Shown here piece by piece: positions 1 through 9,800 of a stretch of 64,000 nucleotides of DNA. How positions within the stretch are numbered: position 1 is the stretch's first letter; each line of letters starts with the position of its first letter. The stretch is from JAGVSR01 sp031413815 (GTDB lineage: Bacteria > Pseudomonadota > Alphaproteobacteria > Rhizobiales > Hyphomicrobiaceae), in NCBI GenBank assembly GCA_031413815.1, contig JANOFU010000112.1, positions 8,923-72,922 of the forward strand, given 5' to 3'. The notes beneath the pieces are model-generated. The model saw only the letters and a list, made by a program, of their open reading frames with translations, was not told the origin of the DNA and ran no database searches. The position numbers and the translations under genes are program-made.

Positions 1-61
1 CAAGCCGCGCCGGCTCCAGGGCGAGCATCAACTTTTCGCGCATTTGTGTCTCAGCCGACAT
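1..61 (-). CDS. bolA: BolA family protein, 5' end only (runs off the window)
   Basis: Reading the minus strand from an ATG at 61 gives about 20 residues beginning MSAETQMREKL, which match the start of BolA/IbaG-type proteins. These are small regulators linked to iron-sulfur and glutaredoxin biology. The rest lies outside the window. A divergent BolA gene beside a DnaJ-domain gene and cobS/cobT is a common arrangement in Hyphomicrobiales, and this supports the call. The fragment alone is too short for certainty. Confidence 0.6.
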   Translation of the reverse strand, partial: MSAETQMREKLMLALEPARL

Positions 62-185
62 TCATTGTTCTCTCATGCTATTGGCGGATGAATCGTGCTT
101 GGCCACGGCCGACCGGCAACGAAACGGATCCTATGCCGTCACGGTGCTTGTTTCCGCCACAGGATTTCATCATACTCCCGCGCCC

Positions 186-815
186 ATGAAGCTCGACTCC
201 AAATACTTCGATTCCATTCGCGTCGGCGCCAAGCGCCGCAGCGCTGAGGAGTCACGCCGCAAGCCCGTTTGCCAGTGGAAGGGCTGCGAAAAGCCCGGAA
301 CGCACCGTGCGCCCAAAGGCCGCGGGCATGACGGAGAATACTTGCACTTCTGCGTCGACCACGTCCGCGAGTACAACGCCTCCTACAATTACTTCGATGG
401 GATGAGCGATGGGGAAGTCAGCGAGTTCCAGAAGGATGCTCTGACGGGTCATCGGCCGACCTGGAAAGTGGGCGCAAATTCGTCGGCCCATGGCACCAGC
501 GCGGGTGATCCAGGCAAGGGCGGTGCATCCCCCGGAGCCAAACCGGAAGATCCAAACTCGTTCTTCGCCTGGCGGGCTAAGCGCGCCCGCGAAGAGCCGG
601 TCGCCAGCCGCCGCCAACTGCGGCCGCTGGAAAAGAAGGCCATGGAAACGCTGCAGCTTGAGCAGGGCGCCTCAAAGGACGAGATCAAAGCCCGCTTCAA
701 AGAGCTGGTAAAGCGCCATCACCCGGACGCCAACGGCGGCGATACAAAGTCCGAGGAAATCTTGCGCGAGATCATCCAAGCCTATAACCATTTGAAGCAG
801 GCGGGCCGGGTCTGA
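186..815 (+). CDS. J-domain (DnaJ-like) protein
   Basis: A 209-residue protein, probably a co-chaperone that stimulates an Hsp70 ATPase. The J domain is C-terminal, roughly residues 140-205, with the diagnostic HPD in KRHHPDANGGD. The N-terminal half contains CQWKGC followed by FCVDH, a Cys/His pattern that could bind zinc. I chose the ATG at 186, although the frame is open from 75, because the protein then begins MKLDSKYFD as in relatives of this family. It lies about 110 bases upstream of cobS, a neighbourhood seen in many alphaproteobacteria. A direct role in cobalamin synthesis is not established. Confidence 0.85.
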   Translation: MKLDSKYFDSIRVGAKRRSAEESRRKPVCQWKGCEKPGTHRAPKGRGHDGEYLHFCVDHVREYNASYNYFDGMSDGEVSEFQKDALTGHRPTWKVGANSSAHGTSAGDPGKGGASPGAKPEDPNSFFAWRAKRAREEPVASRRQLRPLEKKAMETLQLEQGASKDEIKARFKELVKRHHPDANGGDTKSEEILREIIQAYNHLKQAGRV

Positions 816-928
816 TCCCGTTCAATCGTCGTAGTCATCTGGCGCGGTCTCTGGGCCGCACGAGCAGCGTTAGCCGCTGTTGCTTGATCTCATTCCAAGT
901 GCTGAACCTTCACGTCAGGGACCTCTCA

Positions 929-1933
929 ATGCGCGCCTCACCTCCGCAGGGAAATCAAACCCAGGCTGCCAATATGCCGGATATGAAATTGTCCGTGCGC
1001 CAAGTGTTTGGCATCGACAGCGATCTTGAGGTGCCCGCCTATTCGAAGGCCAACGAGCACGTGCCGGATTTTGATCCGGACTATCTGTTCAATCGCGACG
1101 TGACGTTAGCGATTCTAGCCGGCTTCAAGCACAACCGCCGCGTGATGGTGCAGGGCTATCACGGCACGGGCAAGTCGACTCACATTGAGCAAGTCGCCGC
1201 CCGGCTAAACTGGCCGTGCATCCGCGTCAACCTCGACAGCCACGTGTCGCGCATCGATCTCGTCGGCAAGGATGCGATTGTTCTGAAAGACGGCAAGCAG
1301 ATCACGGAATTCCGCGAAGGCATTTTGCCGTACGCGTTGCAGTCTAACACCGCGCTCGTTTTCGACGAGTACGACGCAGGCCGGCCAGATGTGATGTTCG
1401 TCATCCAGCGCGTGCTCGAAGTGTCCGGCAAACTGACGCTACTCGACCAATCGAAGGTGATCCGCGCGCACCCGGCATTCCGGCTATTTGCGACCACGAA
1501 TACCATTGGCCTTGGTGATACGTCGGGCCTCTACCACGGCACGCAGCAGATCAACCAGGGCCAGATGGACCGCTGGTCGATCGTGACAACGCTCAACTAT
1601 CTGCCGCATGACGACGAGGCCAAGATCGTGTTGTCAAAGGTCAAGTCATTCGCCAAGACGGAGGCCAAGCGCAAGCAGGTGTCTGCGATGGTGCGCGTGG
1701 CCGACCTGACGCGGTCAGCGTTCATAAACGGCGATCTCTCGACCGTCATGAGCCCACGCACGGTGATGACCTGGGCCGAGAATGCGGAGATCTTCGGCGA
1801 CATTGGTTTCGCCTTCCGTGTCACGTTCTTGAACAAGTGCGATGACCTCGAAAAGCCTTTGGTTGCTGAGTTCTATCAACGCTCATTCGGCGAAGACCTG
1901 CCGGAGAGTGCGGCCAACGTGGCGTTGAGTTAG
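929..1933 (+). CDS. cobS: Cobaltochelatase subunit CobS (AAA+ ATPase)
   Basis: The ATPase subunit of the aerobic CobN-CobS-CobT complex, which inserts cobalt into hydrogenobyrinic acid a,c-diamide during B12 synthesis in the cytoplasm. The Walker A motif GYHGTGKST is at about residues 76-84 and Walker B VFDEYD at about 144-149. The protein is 334 residues from the ATG at 929, close to the family's usual 330. The frame extends up to 884, and an internal ATG at 974 is a possible shorter start. cobT follows 122 bases downstream on the same strand. The large subunit gene cobN is not in the window. Confidence 0.95.
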   Translation: MRASPPQGNQTQAANMPDMKLSVRQVFGIDSDLEVPAYSKANEHVPDFDPDYLFNRDVTLAILAGFKHNRRVMVQGYHGTGKSTHIEQVAARLNWPCIRVNLDSHVSRIDLVGKDAIVLKDGKQITEFREGILPYALQSNTALVFDEYDAGRPDVMFVIQRVLEVSGKLTLLDQSKVIRAHPAFRLFATTNTIGLGDTSGLYHGTQQINQGQMDRWSIVTTLNYLPHDDEAKIVLSKVKSFAKTEAKRKQVSAMVRVADLTRSAFINGDLSTVMSPRTVMTWAENAEIFGDIGFAFRVTFLNKCDDLEKPLVAEFYQRSFGEDLPESAANVALS

Positions 1934-1946
1934 CGCTGATTTCGAC

Positions 1947-2030
1947 GGGTCAGACACTGCGGGTCTGAACCGTTGCACGAGTGTAGGTGCCCAAGATTAA
2001 GATGGGGTCAGACCCGCAGGGTCTGACCCC
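1947..2030. repeat. Pair of related palindromes between cobS and cobT
   Basis: A perfect inverted repeat at 2004-2030 has arms GGGGTCAGACCC and GGGTCTGACCCC around a 3-base loop. A decayed version of the same palindrome (GGGTCAGAC...GGGTCTGAACC) lies at about 1947-1972. Two related hairpins close together are typical of REP-like elements. Either could also fold in the cobS-cobT transcript and affect relative expression. There is no T-run, so they are not classical terminators. Confidence 0.7.
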
Positions 2031-2055
2031 GAGCGAACAGCAGCGGTCGCGCGAC

Positions 2056-3951
2056 ATGACTACCCCCAAACGCCGTGAAGCCCCTGCCGAGCCGCTGAAG
2101 CGAGCCATCGGCCTCACCGTGCGTGCGATTGCGGGTGACGACGAGGTGCAGGTTGATTTTTCACCCGGCAAGCCCGGACTCGAAGGCAAGCACGTTCAAT
2201 TGCCCGAACCGGCCCGTGTGCCGTCGCCGCGCGAGATTGCCGTCATCCGGGGTTGGGCGGACAGTCTGGCGCTGACGGCGGCCTGCCACGACGAACGCCT
2301 GCACCGCAAACTCGCCCCCACGTCGGGCGATGCACGCGCCGTATTCGAGGCCGTTGAGCGCGCCCGCGTCGAAGCCGTCGGCGCCAACCGCATGGCCGGC
2401 ATGGCCGACAACCTTGCGGCTAAGTGCGAAGACATCTACGCCCACGGCCGGTATGCCAGCATCACCGACCGCGATGAAGCGCCGCTTGATGAAGCGCTCG
2501 CTCTCATCATGCGCGAGCGGCTGACCGGCCGCGCCCCGCCAGCCAAGGCAAGAGCCATGGTCGACCTGTGGCGCCCCATTGTCGAAAAGCGCTGCGCCGC
2601 CACGCTGAAGAAGATGGATGGCCTTGCCGAAAACCAGGCAGAATTCGGCCGCCTCGTTCGCGATTTGCTCCGCGTTCTCGATCTCAATGACGCCAGCAGC
2701 GACGGCGAACGCGAAGACACCGAGGAAGACAACGAAGAACAGCCCCAGGGCGGCGAAGAAGACAACGAAGGCCAGGAAGACAGCTCCGACGGCCAAGAAG
2801 ACAGCGATGAAGATCGCGACACCGAGGGCGAGGCTGGCGAAACCGCACAAGCTGCTGAAGAAGGCAGCACCGACGATATCGACACGGACGTGGACGGAGA
2901 GTCCGAAGCCGATGCCAGCGAGCCATGGCGGCCCAATCTGTCCGTTCTCGATGCGCCGGAATCGTTCGGATACAAGGTCTACAGCAAGGAGTTCGACGAA
3001 GAAGTCGAAGCCGAGAAGCTGTCAACGCCCGATGAGCTGGACCGCTTGCGCGCGTTCCTCGACAAGGAACTGAAAGTGCTCGCCAGTGCCGTCGCCCGGC
3101 TGGCCAATCGCTTGCAGCGGCGGCTCTTAGCGCAGCAGAATCGGGCCTGGGATTTCGACCTTGAAGAAGGCGCGCTCGATGCCGGCCGTCTCACGCGCAT
3201 CGTCACAGATCCCATGTATCCGCTGTCGTTCAAGCGCGAACGCGACACCGATTTCCGCGATACGGTGGTCACTCTACTGCTCGACAATTCCGGCTCCATG
3301 CGCGGCCGGCCGATCATGGTGGCGGCCTGTTGTGCGGATATCCTGGCGCGCACGCTGGAGCGTTGCGGGGTGAAGGTGGAAATTCTCGGCTTCACCACAC
3401 GGGCCTGGAAGGGCGGGCAGGCGCGCGAAACGTGGCTGGGTGCGGGCAAGCCCGGCGATCCCGGCCGGCTCAACGATCTGCGCCACATCATCTACAAGAC
3501 GGCCGACTCGCCCTGGCGCCGCGCCAAGCGGTCGCTCGCTCTCATGATGCGCGAAGGGCTATTAAAAGAAAACATCGACGGCGAGGCGTTGGCTTGGGCG
3601 CACCGGCGGCTGTTGGCGCGGCCTGAGCAGCGCCGCATTCTGATGATGATCTCAGATGGCGCGCCGGTTGACGATTCGACGCTGTCGGTGAACTCAGGTA
3701 GCTATCTGGAACACCACTTGCGGCAGGTGATCGAGGAAATCGAAACCCGGTCGCCAGTCGAGCTACTGGCAATCGGCATAGGCCATGACGTGACCCGGTA
3801 CTATCGCAAAGCGGTCACTATCACGGACCCGGGCGAACTGGCCGGTGCGATGACGGACAAGTTGGTCGAGTTGTTTGAGGAAGACACTCGCGCCGCTGGG
3901 CCAAAGGCAACGCGCGGACGGCACGGCAGGGCAAGCCGCCGGTTTCACTGA
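2056..3951 (+). CDS. cobT: Cobaltochelatase subunit CobT
   Basis: The second small subunit of the aerobic cobaltochelatase, acting with CobS as an AAA+/MIDAS chelatase motor. The 631 residues match the usual rhizobial length of about 630 when started at the ATG at 2056. The middle, roughly residues 215-300, is extremely rich in Glu and Asp, as in other CobT proteins. The C-terminal von Willebrand A domain carries the MIDAS metal motif DNSGSM near residue 410. The open frame reaches up to 1987 through the palindrome, but that extension is probably untranslated. Confidence 0.95.
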   Translation: MTTPKRREAPAEPLKRAIGLTVRAIAGDDEVQVDFSPGKPGLEGKHVQLPEPARVPSPREIAVIRGWADSLALTAACHDERLHRKLAPTSGDARAVFEAVERARVEAVGANRMAGMADNLAAKCEDIYAHGRYASITDRDEAPLDEALALIMRERLTGRAPPAKARAMVDLWRPIVEKRCAATLKKMDGLAENQAEFGRLVRDLLRVLDLNDASSDGEREDTEEDNEEQPQGGEEDNEGQEDSSDGQEDSDEDRDTEGEAGETAQAAEEGSTDDIDTDVDGESEADASEPWRPNLSVLDAPESFGYKVYSKEFDEEVEAEKLSTPDELDRLRAFLDKELKVLASAVARLANRLQRRLLAQQNRAWDFDLEEGALDAGRLTRIVTDPMYPLSFKRERDTDFRDTVVTLLLDNSGSMRGRPIMVAACCADILARTLERCGVKVEILGFTTRAWKGGQARETWLGAGKPGDPGRLNDLRHIIYKTADSPWRRAKRSLALMMREGLLKENIDGEALAWAHRRLLARPEQRRILMMISDGAPVDDSTLSVNSGSYLEHHLRQVIEEIETRSPVELLAIGIGHDVTRYYRKAVTITDPGELAGAMTDKLVELFEEDTRAAGPKATRGRHGRASRRFH

Positions 3952-4032
3952 TGTCACATCAATCGTAGATAATCGGCGCACGAGGGACAGATCATCACAA
4001 CCCTATCAACCCCGGGCCGCAAACGCCGCCGC

Positions 4033-5070
4033 ATGATCGCGGCCTGTGTGCTGCTGCTTGTGACCAGCGGCATTGCGTGGGCCAACGTTAAGCCGTCACT
4101 CAAGGGTCTAAAGATACAAGATATCCGCATTGATGCGGTTGCCATCACATCGTTCGACAAGACAGACTCGACAAAAAACCGGTTTGGCGGCCTTGAGTGG
4201 AGGGGTGGCCTCGTCTTAACGTCGGAGGCCAAAAACTTTGGCGGATGGTCTGGCTTGACGGTCGATCAGGGTGGCAAAAAATTGTTCGCCATTTCGGACG
4301 GTGGCGCGTGGTTAACCGCTGACCTGACCTATGACGGCGCGCGTGTGTCGTCGTTGGCGCGGGCGCGGATGGGGGCGATCACGGCCCGCGATGGATCGAA
4401 CTTGAAGCGCAACCGCGATCGCGACGCAGAAGCGGTGGCGCTCGTTAGCGGCACTCTCGCAAATGGATCGATGTTGGTTGCATTTGAGCAAAACGGCCGG
4501 ATCGGCCGGTTTTCGATCGCCGAAGCCGGCATGTCGGCACCACTCAGCTACATACCGATGCCCAATGAGGCCAAAAAGCTCCGGCTCGACGGCTTTGAAG
4601 CGATGACGGTGATCCGCGGTGGTCCCAACAAGGGTGCGATCATTGCGTTCGCAGAACACCAGTTGCGCGGCGAAAAGAACTTCGCGGGATGGATCTGGCT
4701 TGCGGGCAAGCCGCAGCGCATATCAATGACCGACATCGGCGGCTATGGCGTAACGGACGCGACGAGCCTGCCGGATGGCAGCCTCATCGTCTTAGAGCGC
4801 CGGTTCCGCTGGCTGGAAGGCGTGCGTACGCGCATTCGCCGGATTGCGGCCGCGGACATCAAACCGGGTGCTGTCCTGCAGGGCGAGATATTACTGGAAG
4901 CCGATCAGGGCCAAGAGATCGACAACATGGAAGGTATTGCGGTGCATTCAGGTCCGAACGGCGAGACGGTGCTGACGCTGATTTCAGACGACAACTTCAA
5001 TACGGTTTTGCAGCGTACGGTTCTCTTGCAATTCGCGTTGCCATCCGGCGGGCGGGCCGGCAGCCAGTAA
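4033..5070 (+). CDS. Exported phytase-like esterase family protein
   Basis: A 345-residue exported protein. Residues 1-17 form a hydrophobic signal peptide ending near GIAWA. The body resembles the 'esterase-like activity of phytase' family (PF13449), a beta-propeller-like fold: GGLVLTSEAKNFGGWSGL, LFAISDGG, DAEAVAL and DGFEAMTV are its recurring motifs. The true substrate is unknown, since the family name comes from distant similarity. It follows cobT by 81 bases on the same strand and converges on rpmB, an order I recognise from related genomes. Confidence 0.8.
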   Translation: MIAACVLLLVTSGIAWANVKPSLKGLKIQDIRIDAVAITSFDKTDSTKNRFGGLEWRGGLVLTSEAKNFGGWSGLTVDQGGKKLFAISDGGAWLTADLTYDGARVSSLARARMGAITARDGSNLKRNRDRDAEAVALVSGTLANGSMLVAFEQNGRIGRFSIAEAGMSAPLSYIPMPNEAKKLRLDGFEAMTVIRGGPNKGAIIAFAEHQLRGEKNFAGWIWLAGKPQRISMTDIGGYGVTDATSLPDGSLIVLERRFRWLEGVRTRIRRIAAADIKPGAVLQGEILLEADQGQEIDNMEGIAVHSGPNGETVLTLISDDNFNTVLQRTVLLQFALPSGGRAGSQ

Positions 5071-5124
5071 AAAACACGCCGCCCATTGAGCCGCGCGTCC
5101 TTTAGTCAATTGAAACAATAATTG

Positions 5125-5421
5125 TCAGGCTGCCTGAGCGACCGTTTTGCTCTTGGCGATTTCGCGCTTCAGCTTGAGGCACTGAGCGGACAGCTCCGTA
5201 TCCTTCGCCTTGGCCAGGAACGCATCAAGGCCTCCGCGGTGCTCAACCGTCTTCAGAGCGTGCGCACAGATACGCACCTTGATCTGGCGGTCGAGCGCCT
5301 CGCTGATCAGAGTGATGTTCAACAGGTTCGGACGGAACTTACGCTTCGTCTTGTTTTCAGCGTGGCTATTCAGCTGGCCGGACATAGGTAGCTTGCCTGT
5401 CAGTTCGCAGCGCCGTGTCAT
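5125..5421 (-). CDS. rpmB: 50S ribosomal protein L28
   Basis: A 98-residue protein beginning MTRRCELTGK, with SHAENKTKRKFRPNL and the downstream region typical of bacterial L28, a component of the large ribosomal subunit. Length and sequence are normal for alphaproteobacteria. It is transcribed alone on the minus strand, converging with the phytase-like gene. Its promoter must lie in 5422-5600, close to a short tandem repeat. Confidence 0.97.
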   Translation of the reverse strand: MTRRCELTGKLPMSGQLNSHAENKTKRKFRPNLLNITLISEALDRQIKVRICAHALKTVEHRGGLDAFLAKAKDTELSAQCLKLKREIAKSKTVAQAA

Positions 5422-5793
5422 AGGTCGTTTCTCCTTCGCCGCGACGAGCCTCTCAGAAATAGAGGCGAACAGGGTCCGTTTCTCTAGACCATGGGTGCGG
5501 GTTCATGAAATGGAACGCCCCTCCAGCGGTATCCCGGCGGCGCGGAACCGGTTCTATACTTATCCGTGTCTTGGGCGTCAAGGTCTTGGGCGTCAAGGTC
5601 TCGGGCATCAAGGTCTGGGTCGTCAAGTTTGCCCTCCCAGGTGGAACGGGACACGCGGTTGAGGGGAAATTCCCCTTTTGGCTCAAGTCTAAGGGAACTG
5701 TTTACATCTGGGCCTCATTGTACACCCGGGACAAAGTGTTGACGTAAACCCTGCTTAGCCCAACGGACGAGCGATCCCGCGTCCGGTGTGCGT
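5422..5793. other. Intergenic region between divergent rpmB and the DUF3108 gene
   Basis: About 370 bases with no convincing gene. It must hold the promoters for rpmB (minus) and the DUF3108 gene (plus). It includes a 15-base tandem repeat at 5570-5629. A TTGACG at about 5740 could be a -35 element for the plus-strand gene, but no good -10 is visible. Confidence 0.6.
5570..5629. repeat. Four tandem copies of a 15-base unit
   Basis: Units start at 5570, 5585, 5600 and 5615. The first two are identical (CTTGGGCGTCAAGGT) and the last two differ at a few positions. The 15-base period would keep a reading frame open, but no supported gene covers it. Confidence 0.9.
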
Positions 5794-6681
5794 ATGAGTG
5801 GTGCCAGCATGTGTAGTGTGTCACGCCGCGGTTCACGCGTATGCGTTTTGGCCGTTTCGGCCGCAGCGTTGGGCTTTTTGGCCCCGCCGGTCACCCTGTC
5901 GCAGCCTGCGGCAGCCGAGCCCGCCGCAACTTCCGCTGTTGAAGTGGGGGCGCTCTACAAGATCACCCTCAACGGCTTTGACGTTGGCAATCTGCGCTAT
6001 CGGTCGCGCGTGACCGGAAAATCTTACTCGCTCGACAGTGATATTGAGTTGTCCGCCCTTTTGGGCGCCTTCCACTGGAAGGGTTCGACGCGCACCTCCG
6101 GGACGGTTTCAGCGGCCGCGCTACGGCCGTCGAGCTATGACTTCCAGTTTCAAAGCACTACCAAGTCTGGTTCGATAACGATGGGTTTTGACGCGGATGG
6201 CGTCAATCAGCTGACCGTCGAGCCTGACGCGCCAATGCCCCCCGACACCGTTCCGCTCCAGCAGGCGCATGCCAAGTCGGTACTTGATCCGCTGAGTGCC
6301 ATTCTAGCAATCAGCCGTGTTGAGGGCACCGAACCATGCGGCCGTAAGGTCGCCATTTTCGACGGCAAGCAGCGCTTTGATTTGAGCTTGATTTATCGCC
6401 GCCAAGAGGACATCGCGCCGTCGAGTTCTGGCGGTCCTGCGAGCCAAGGCATTGTTTGCCGGGTCAAGTATGTGCCAATTGCGGGATATCGGAACACCGC
6501 CGACACCAAGGCCATGGCCCAGAATGTGGGCATTGAAGTGGCATTCCGGCCGGTGCCAAACGCTGGAATGATGGTGCCCTACAGGGTCACTCTGCCGACG
6601 ATGGCGGGGCCAGTCAGCATCGAAGCGCAACGCATCGACGTCAATGCTCCCGCTTTGGGCCAGATCGCCTTCGTGGATTGA
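5794..6681 (+). CDS. DUF3108 domain-containing exported protein
   Basis: A 295-residue protein with a signal peptide (charged VSRRGSR, hydrophobic core to about residue 40, Ala-rich cleavage region). The rest matches the DUF3108 family: YKITLNGFDVGNLRY near the mature N-terminus, then alternating beta strands. Members are predicted periplasmic or envelope proteins of unknown function, often near rpmB in this order. Starts at GTG 5788, ATG 5794 and ATG 5809 are all possible. A terminator follows at 6703-6730. Confidence 0.8.
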   Translation: MSGASMCSVSRRGSRVCVLAVSAAALGFLAPPVTLSQPAAAEPAATSAVEVGALYKITLNGFDVGNLRYRSRVTGKSYSLDSDIELSALLGAFHWKGSTRTSGTVSAAALRPSSYDFQFQSTTKSGSITMGFDADGVNQLTVEPDAPMPPDTVPLQQAHAKSVLDPLSAILAISRVEGTEPCGRKVAIFDGKQRFDLSLIYRRQEDIAPSSSGGPASQGIVCRVKYVPIAGYRNTADTKAMAQNVGIEVAFRPVPNAGMMVPYRVTLPTMAGPVSIEAQRIDVNAPALGQIAFVD

Positions 6682-6702
6682 AACACGTGCCATGACACTT
6701 TG

Positions 6703-6730
6703 AAGGCGGGCTCATCGTGTCCGCCTTTTT
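6703..6730 (+). terminator. Rho-independent terminator after the DUF3108 gene
   Basis: A stem of AAGGCGG (6703-6709) and CCGCCTT (6721-6727) runs directly into TTTTT. It lies 22 bases after the stop codon at 6681 and separates this gene from the helicase. Confidence 0.8.
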
Positions 6731-6844
6731 CGTTTTGGCTCCCAATCACAAAGTTTTGGGCAAGAAAACCTTGATCTGAGCCGGTTGCGGTGCAATGCCA
6801 GTGGCACGAAGACGGCAGAGGGGCCCACATCGGTGGGCAGCATC

Positions 6845-9800
6845 ATGAGCAGTGACCTCGAGGCACGGATCCGCAACGTCACCGCGGTTCTAGGCCCGAC
6901 AAATACCGGCAAGACGCATCTCGCAATCGAACGAATGCTCGGCCACCAAAGCGGTATGATCGGACTGCCGCTGCGGCTCTTGGCGCGCGAGGTCTACGAC
7001 AAGATCGCAGCCCGTGTTGGCGCAGATAAAGTAGCGCTCATCACCGGCGAAGAAAAAATCAAGCCAGAGCGCGCGCGCTATTGGGTGGCGACCGTTGAGG
7101 CGATGCCGCGCGACGTCGATGTGGATTTTCTTGCCATCGACGAAGTGCAGTTGGCCAACGATCCCGAGCGTGGGCACGTGTTCACAGACCGGCTGCTGCA
7201 TGCCCGGGGTCGCTCTGAAACGCTTCTGCTTGGCGCGCAGACGATGGCCGGGGCCATCAGCGATCTGATTCCCGGTGCGAACTTCATTTCGCGGCCGCGG
7301 TTGTCTAAACTGACCTACTCAGGCGAGAAGAAAATTACGCGGCTGCCGCAGCGCACAGCAGTCGTCGCGTTTTCGGCAAGCGAAGTCTATGCGATTGCAG
7401 AGCTCATCCGGCGCCAGCGCGGCGGCACCGCGGTTGTGATTGGTGCACTGTCGCCGCGCACACGCAATGCGCAAGTCGAACTCTATCAATCTGGCGATGT
7501 CGATTTTCTAGTCGCCACCGATGCGATCGGCATGGGCCTCAATCTTGATGTCGATCACGTTGCCTTCTCGGCAGTACGAAAGTTCGATGGTCAAAATTTT
7601 CGCAATTTGATGCCGTCTGAAGTGGCGCAGATTGCGGGCCGCGCGGGCCGCCACATGAACGACGGCAGCTTTGGCGTGACAGGCTCCTGCGACCCGCTCG
7701 ATACGGATCTGGTTGAGCGTTTGGAGTCGCACACGTTTGAACCGGTCCGCGTGTTGCAGTGGCGCAATCGCGAGTTGGATTTCCGTACGCTCGACCGGCT
7801 GCGCGAAAGTTTGCGCGATATACCCAACGAACAGCGGCTGACGCGGGCGCGTACGGCCGACGATGTCTTGGCGCTCGAAGCGGTGGCCGATGACGGCGAA
7901 CTGCGCGATATGGCCGCTTCGCCTGCGGCCGTGAAGCGACTGTGGGATGTGTGCCAAGTTCCTGACTACCGCAAGATTTCGTCACAGAACCACGCGGAAC
8001 TGGTGTCCACGCTTTACAAAGATCTGATGGGTCCCAACGGCGTGATTTCGGACGACTGGTTCGCCAAACAGGTCGCCATTGCCGATCGGACTGACGGGGA
8101 CATCGATACGCTATCGACGCGGTTGGCGCACATTAGAACCTGGACGTTCGTCGCCAACCGGGCCGACTGGCTGAAAGATCCGGCTCACTGGCAAGGCCGC
8201 ACGCGGGCGATAGAAGACTCGTTGTCTGATGCTCTCCATGAGTGTCTCACGCAACGGTTCGTCGACCGGAGGACGAGCGCCTTGATGAAGGGTATGCGAG
8301 ACAAAGAAGAAATGAGTGCCGAGATTGCCGAAGATGGCGCGATCACGGTTGAGAACCACTATGTTGGCCGTTTGCGCGGGTTCCGGTTCTCGCCGGAGAC
8401 GCAATCGGAAGGCATTCACGGCAAGGCCACGCGCAGCGCTGCCGCTCATGTTCTCTCGCGGGAACTGGGCTTGCGTGCGCGGCGAGTTGCTGCCGCTGCG
8501 GCAGACGCTTTCAAGATCAATCGCAAAGGTGAAGTCCTTTGGCGGGGTGAAGAAATTGCCCGCCTCGACGCCTCCGACGATCCGCTTAAGCCATTGGTCG
8601 TGCTGCTGGCTGACGAACATTTGTCGGGTCCCGATCGCGAGAAGCTGCAGACCCGACTGAACACGTGGATCGGCGAAACAGCCGCTGAGAAACTTCGCCC
8701 GCTCATGGATCTTACCAAGGCGGAAGACGTCACCGGTCTGGCCCGCGGCATTGCGTTCCGGCTCCATGAGAAATTCGGCGCAGTGAAGCGCGATGAAATC
8801 GCTGACGATTTGAAGAGCCTGGATCAGCCGGCTCGTGCGCAGCTGCGCAAGTACGGCGTGCGATTTGGTGCGTTCAATATTTACTTCCCCACACTTTTGA
8901 AGCCGGCAGCGGCTGAATTGATTTTGGCCCTTTGGGGTTTGAAGAGTGCGGCCTCCGCGGGACTTGCCGTAGAGGCTCTACCCGAGCCGCCACGTGCCGG
9001 GCTGACGTCTGTTGCTGCCGATCCTTTGGTGCCCGAAGCCTTCTATCGCGCATGCGGTTACCACGTCTGCGGTCCGCGCGCGGTTCGCTTCGATATGCTC
9101 GAGCGACTTGCTGATCTGATCCGTCCGTTGTTGGCCTGGCGGTTGAGCCGGGACCCAACAGGAAAACCCCCCACGGGATCGACAGGCGACGGCGGCTTCA
9201 CAACGACACCGGAAATGATGTCGATCTTAGGTTGTTCGCCAGAAGAACTGAGCCATGTCTTGAAAGCCCTGGGCTTCAGATTGGACCAGCGGCCCATTCC
9301 GGCAGCGGCGGCTGAACCAGCCATGGACGCCGGTGCAGCACCGGCCAGCGACGCGACTGAGGTCGCAGCAGGGGTGCCTGCCGAACTGGAGACGGCCGGA
9401 GGATCGCTCGCTGCTGCAGACACAGACGGCGCTGTGCCAGTGGCCGCACCCGCCGCTCCTGCCAGCCAGAAACTCCAAGACGTGTGGCGCCCGCGGCGGC
9501 ACCAAGGCGGCGAGGCGCGCGAGAAGCGTCCCGAGCGCAATGAGCAGCGCAAAGACCGCGGCGACAATCGCAACCGGTATCGCGGCAGCAAGCCCAGACA
9601 CGGCGAAGCACCGCACCTTGTCCCTGCAGCAGTGCCTGGAAATGCGACCGCTCCGGACACAACCTTTGCGGCCGTTCCGGCCCCAACATCAAATTCAGAT
9701 CAGCCAGCCAACGCGCAGCACAGTCGGGATCGTGACAAAGACCGGGACCGGCCCCACGGGACCGGCGGCAATCGCGACCGGGATCGCGGCCGCAGCGGTG

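Noticed and set aside
2161..2850. A 229-codon minus-strand open frame inside cobT
   Set aside because: It is the antisense of the acidic CobT region; its runs of Val, Phe and Ala simply mirror Asp/Glu codons.
5570..5629. Short tandem repeats considered as a CRISPR array
   Set aside because: Units are 15 bases, directly adjacent, with no spacers.
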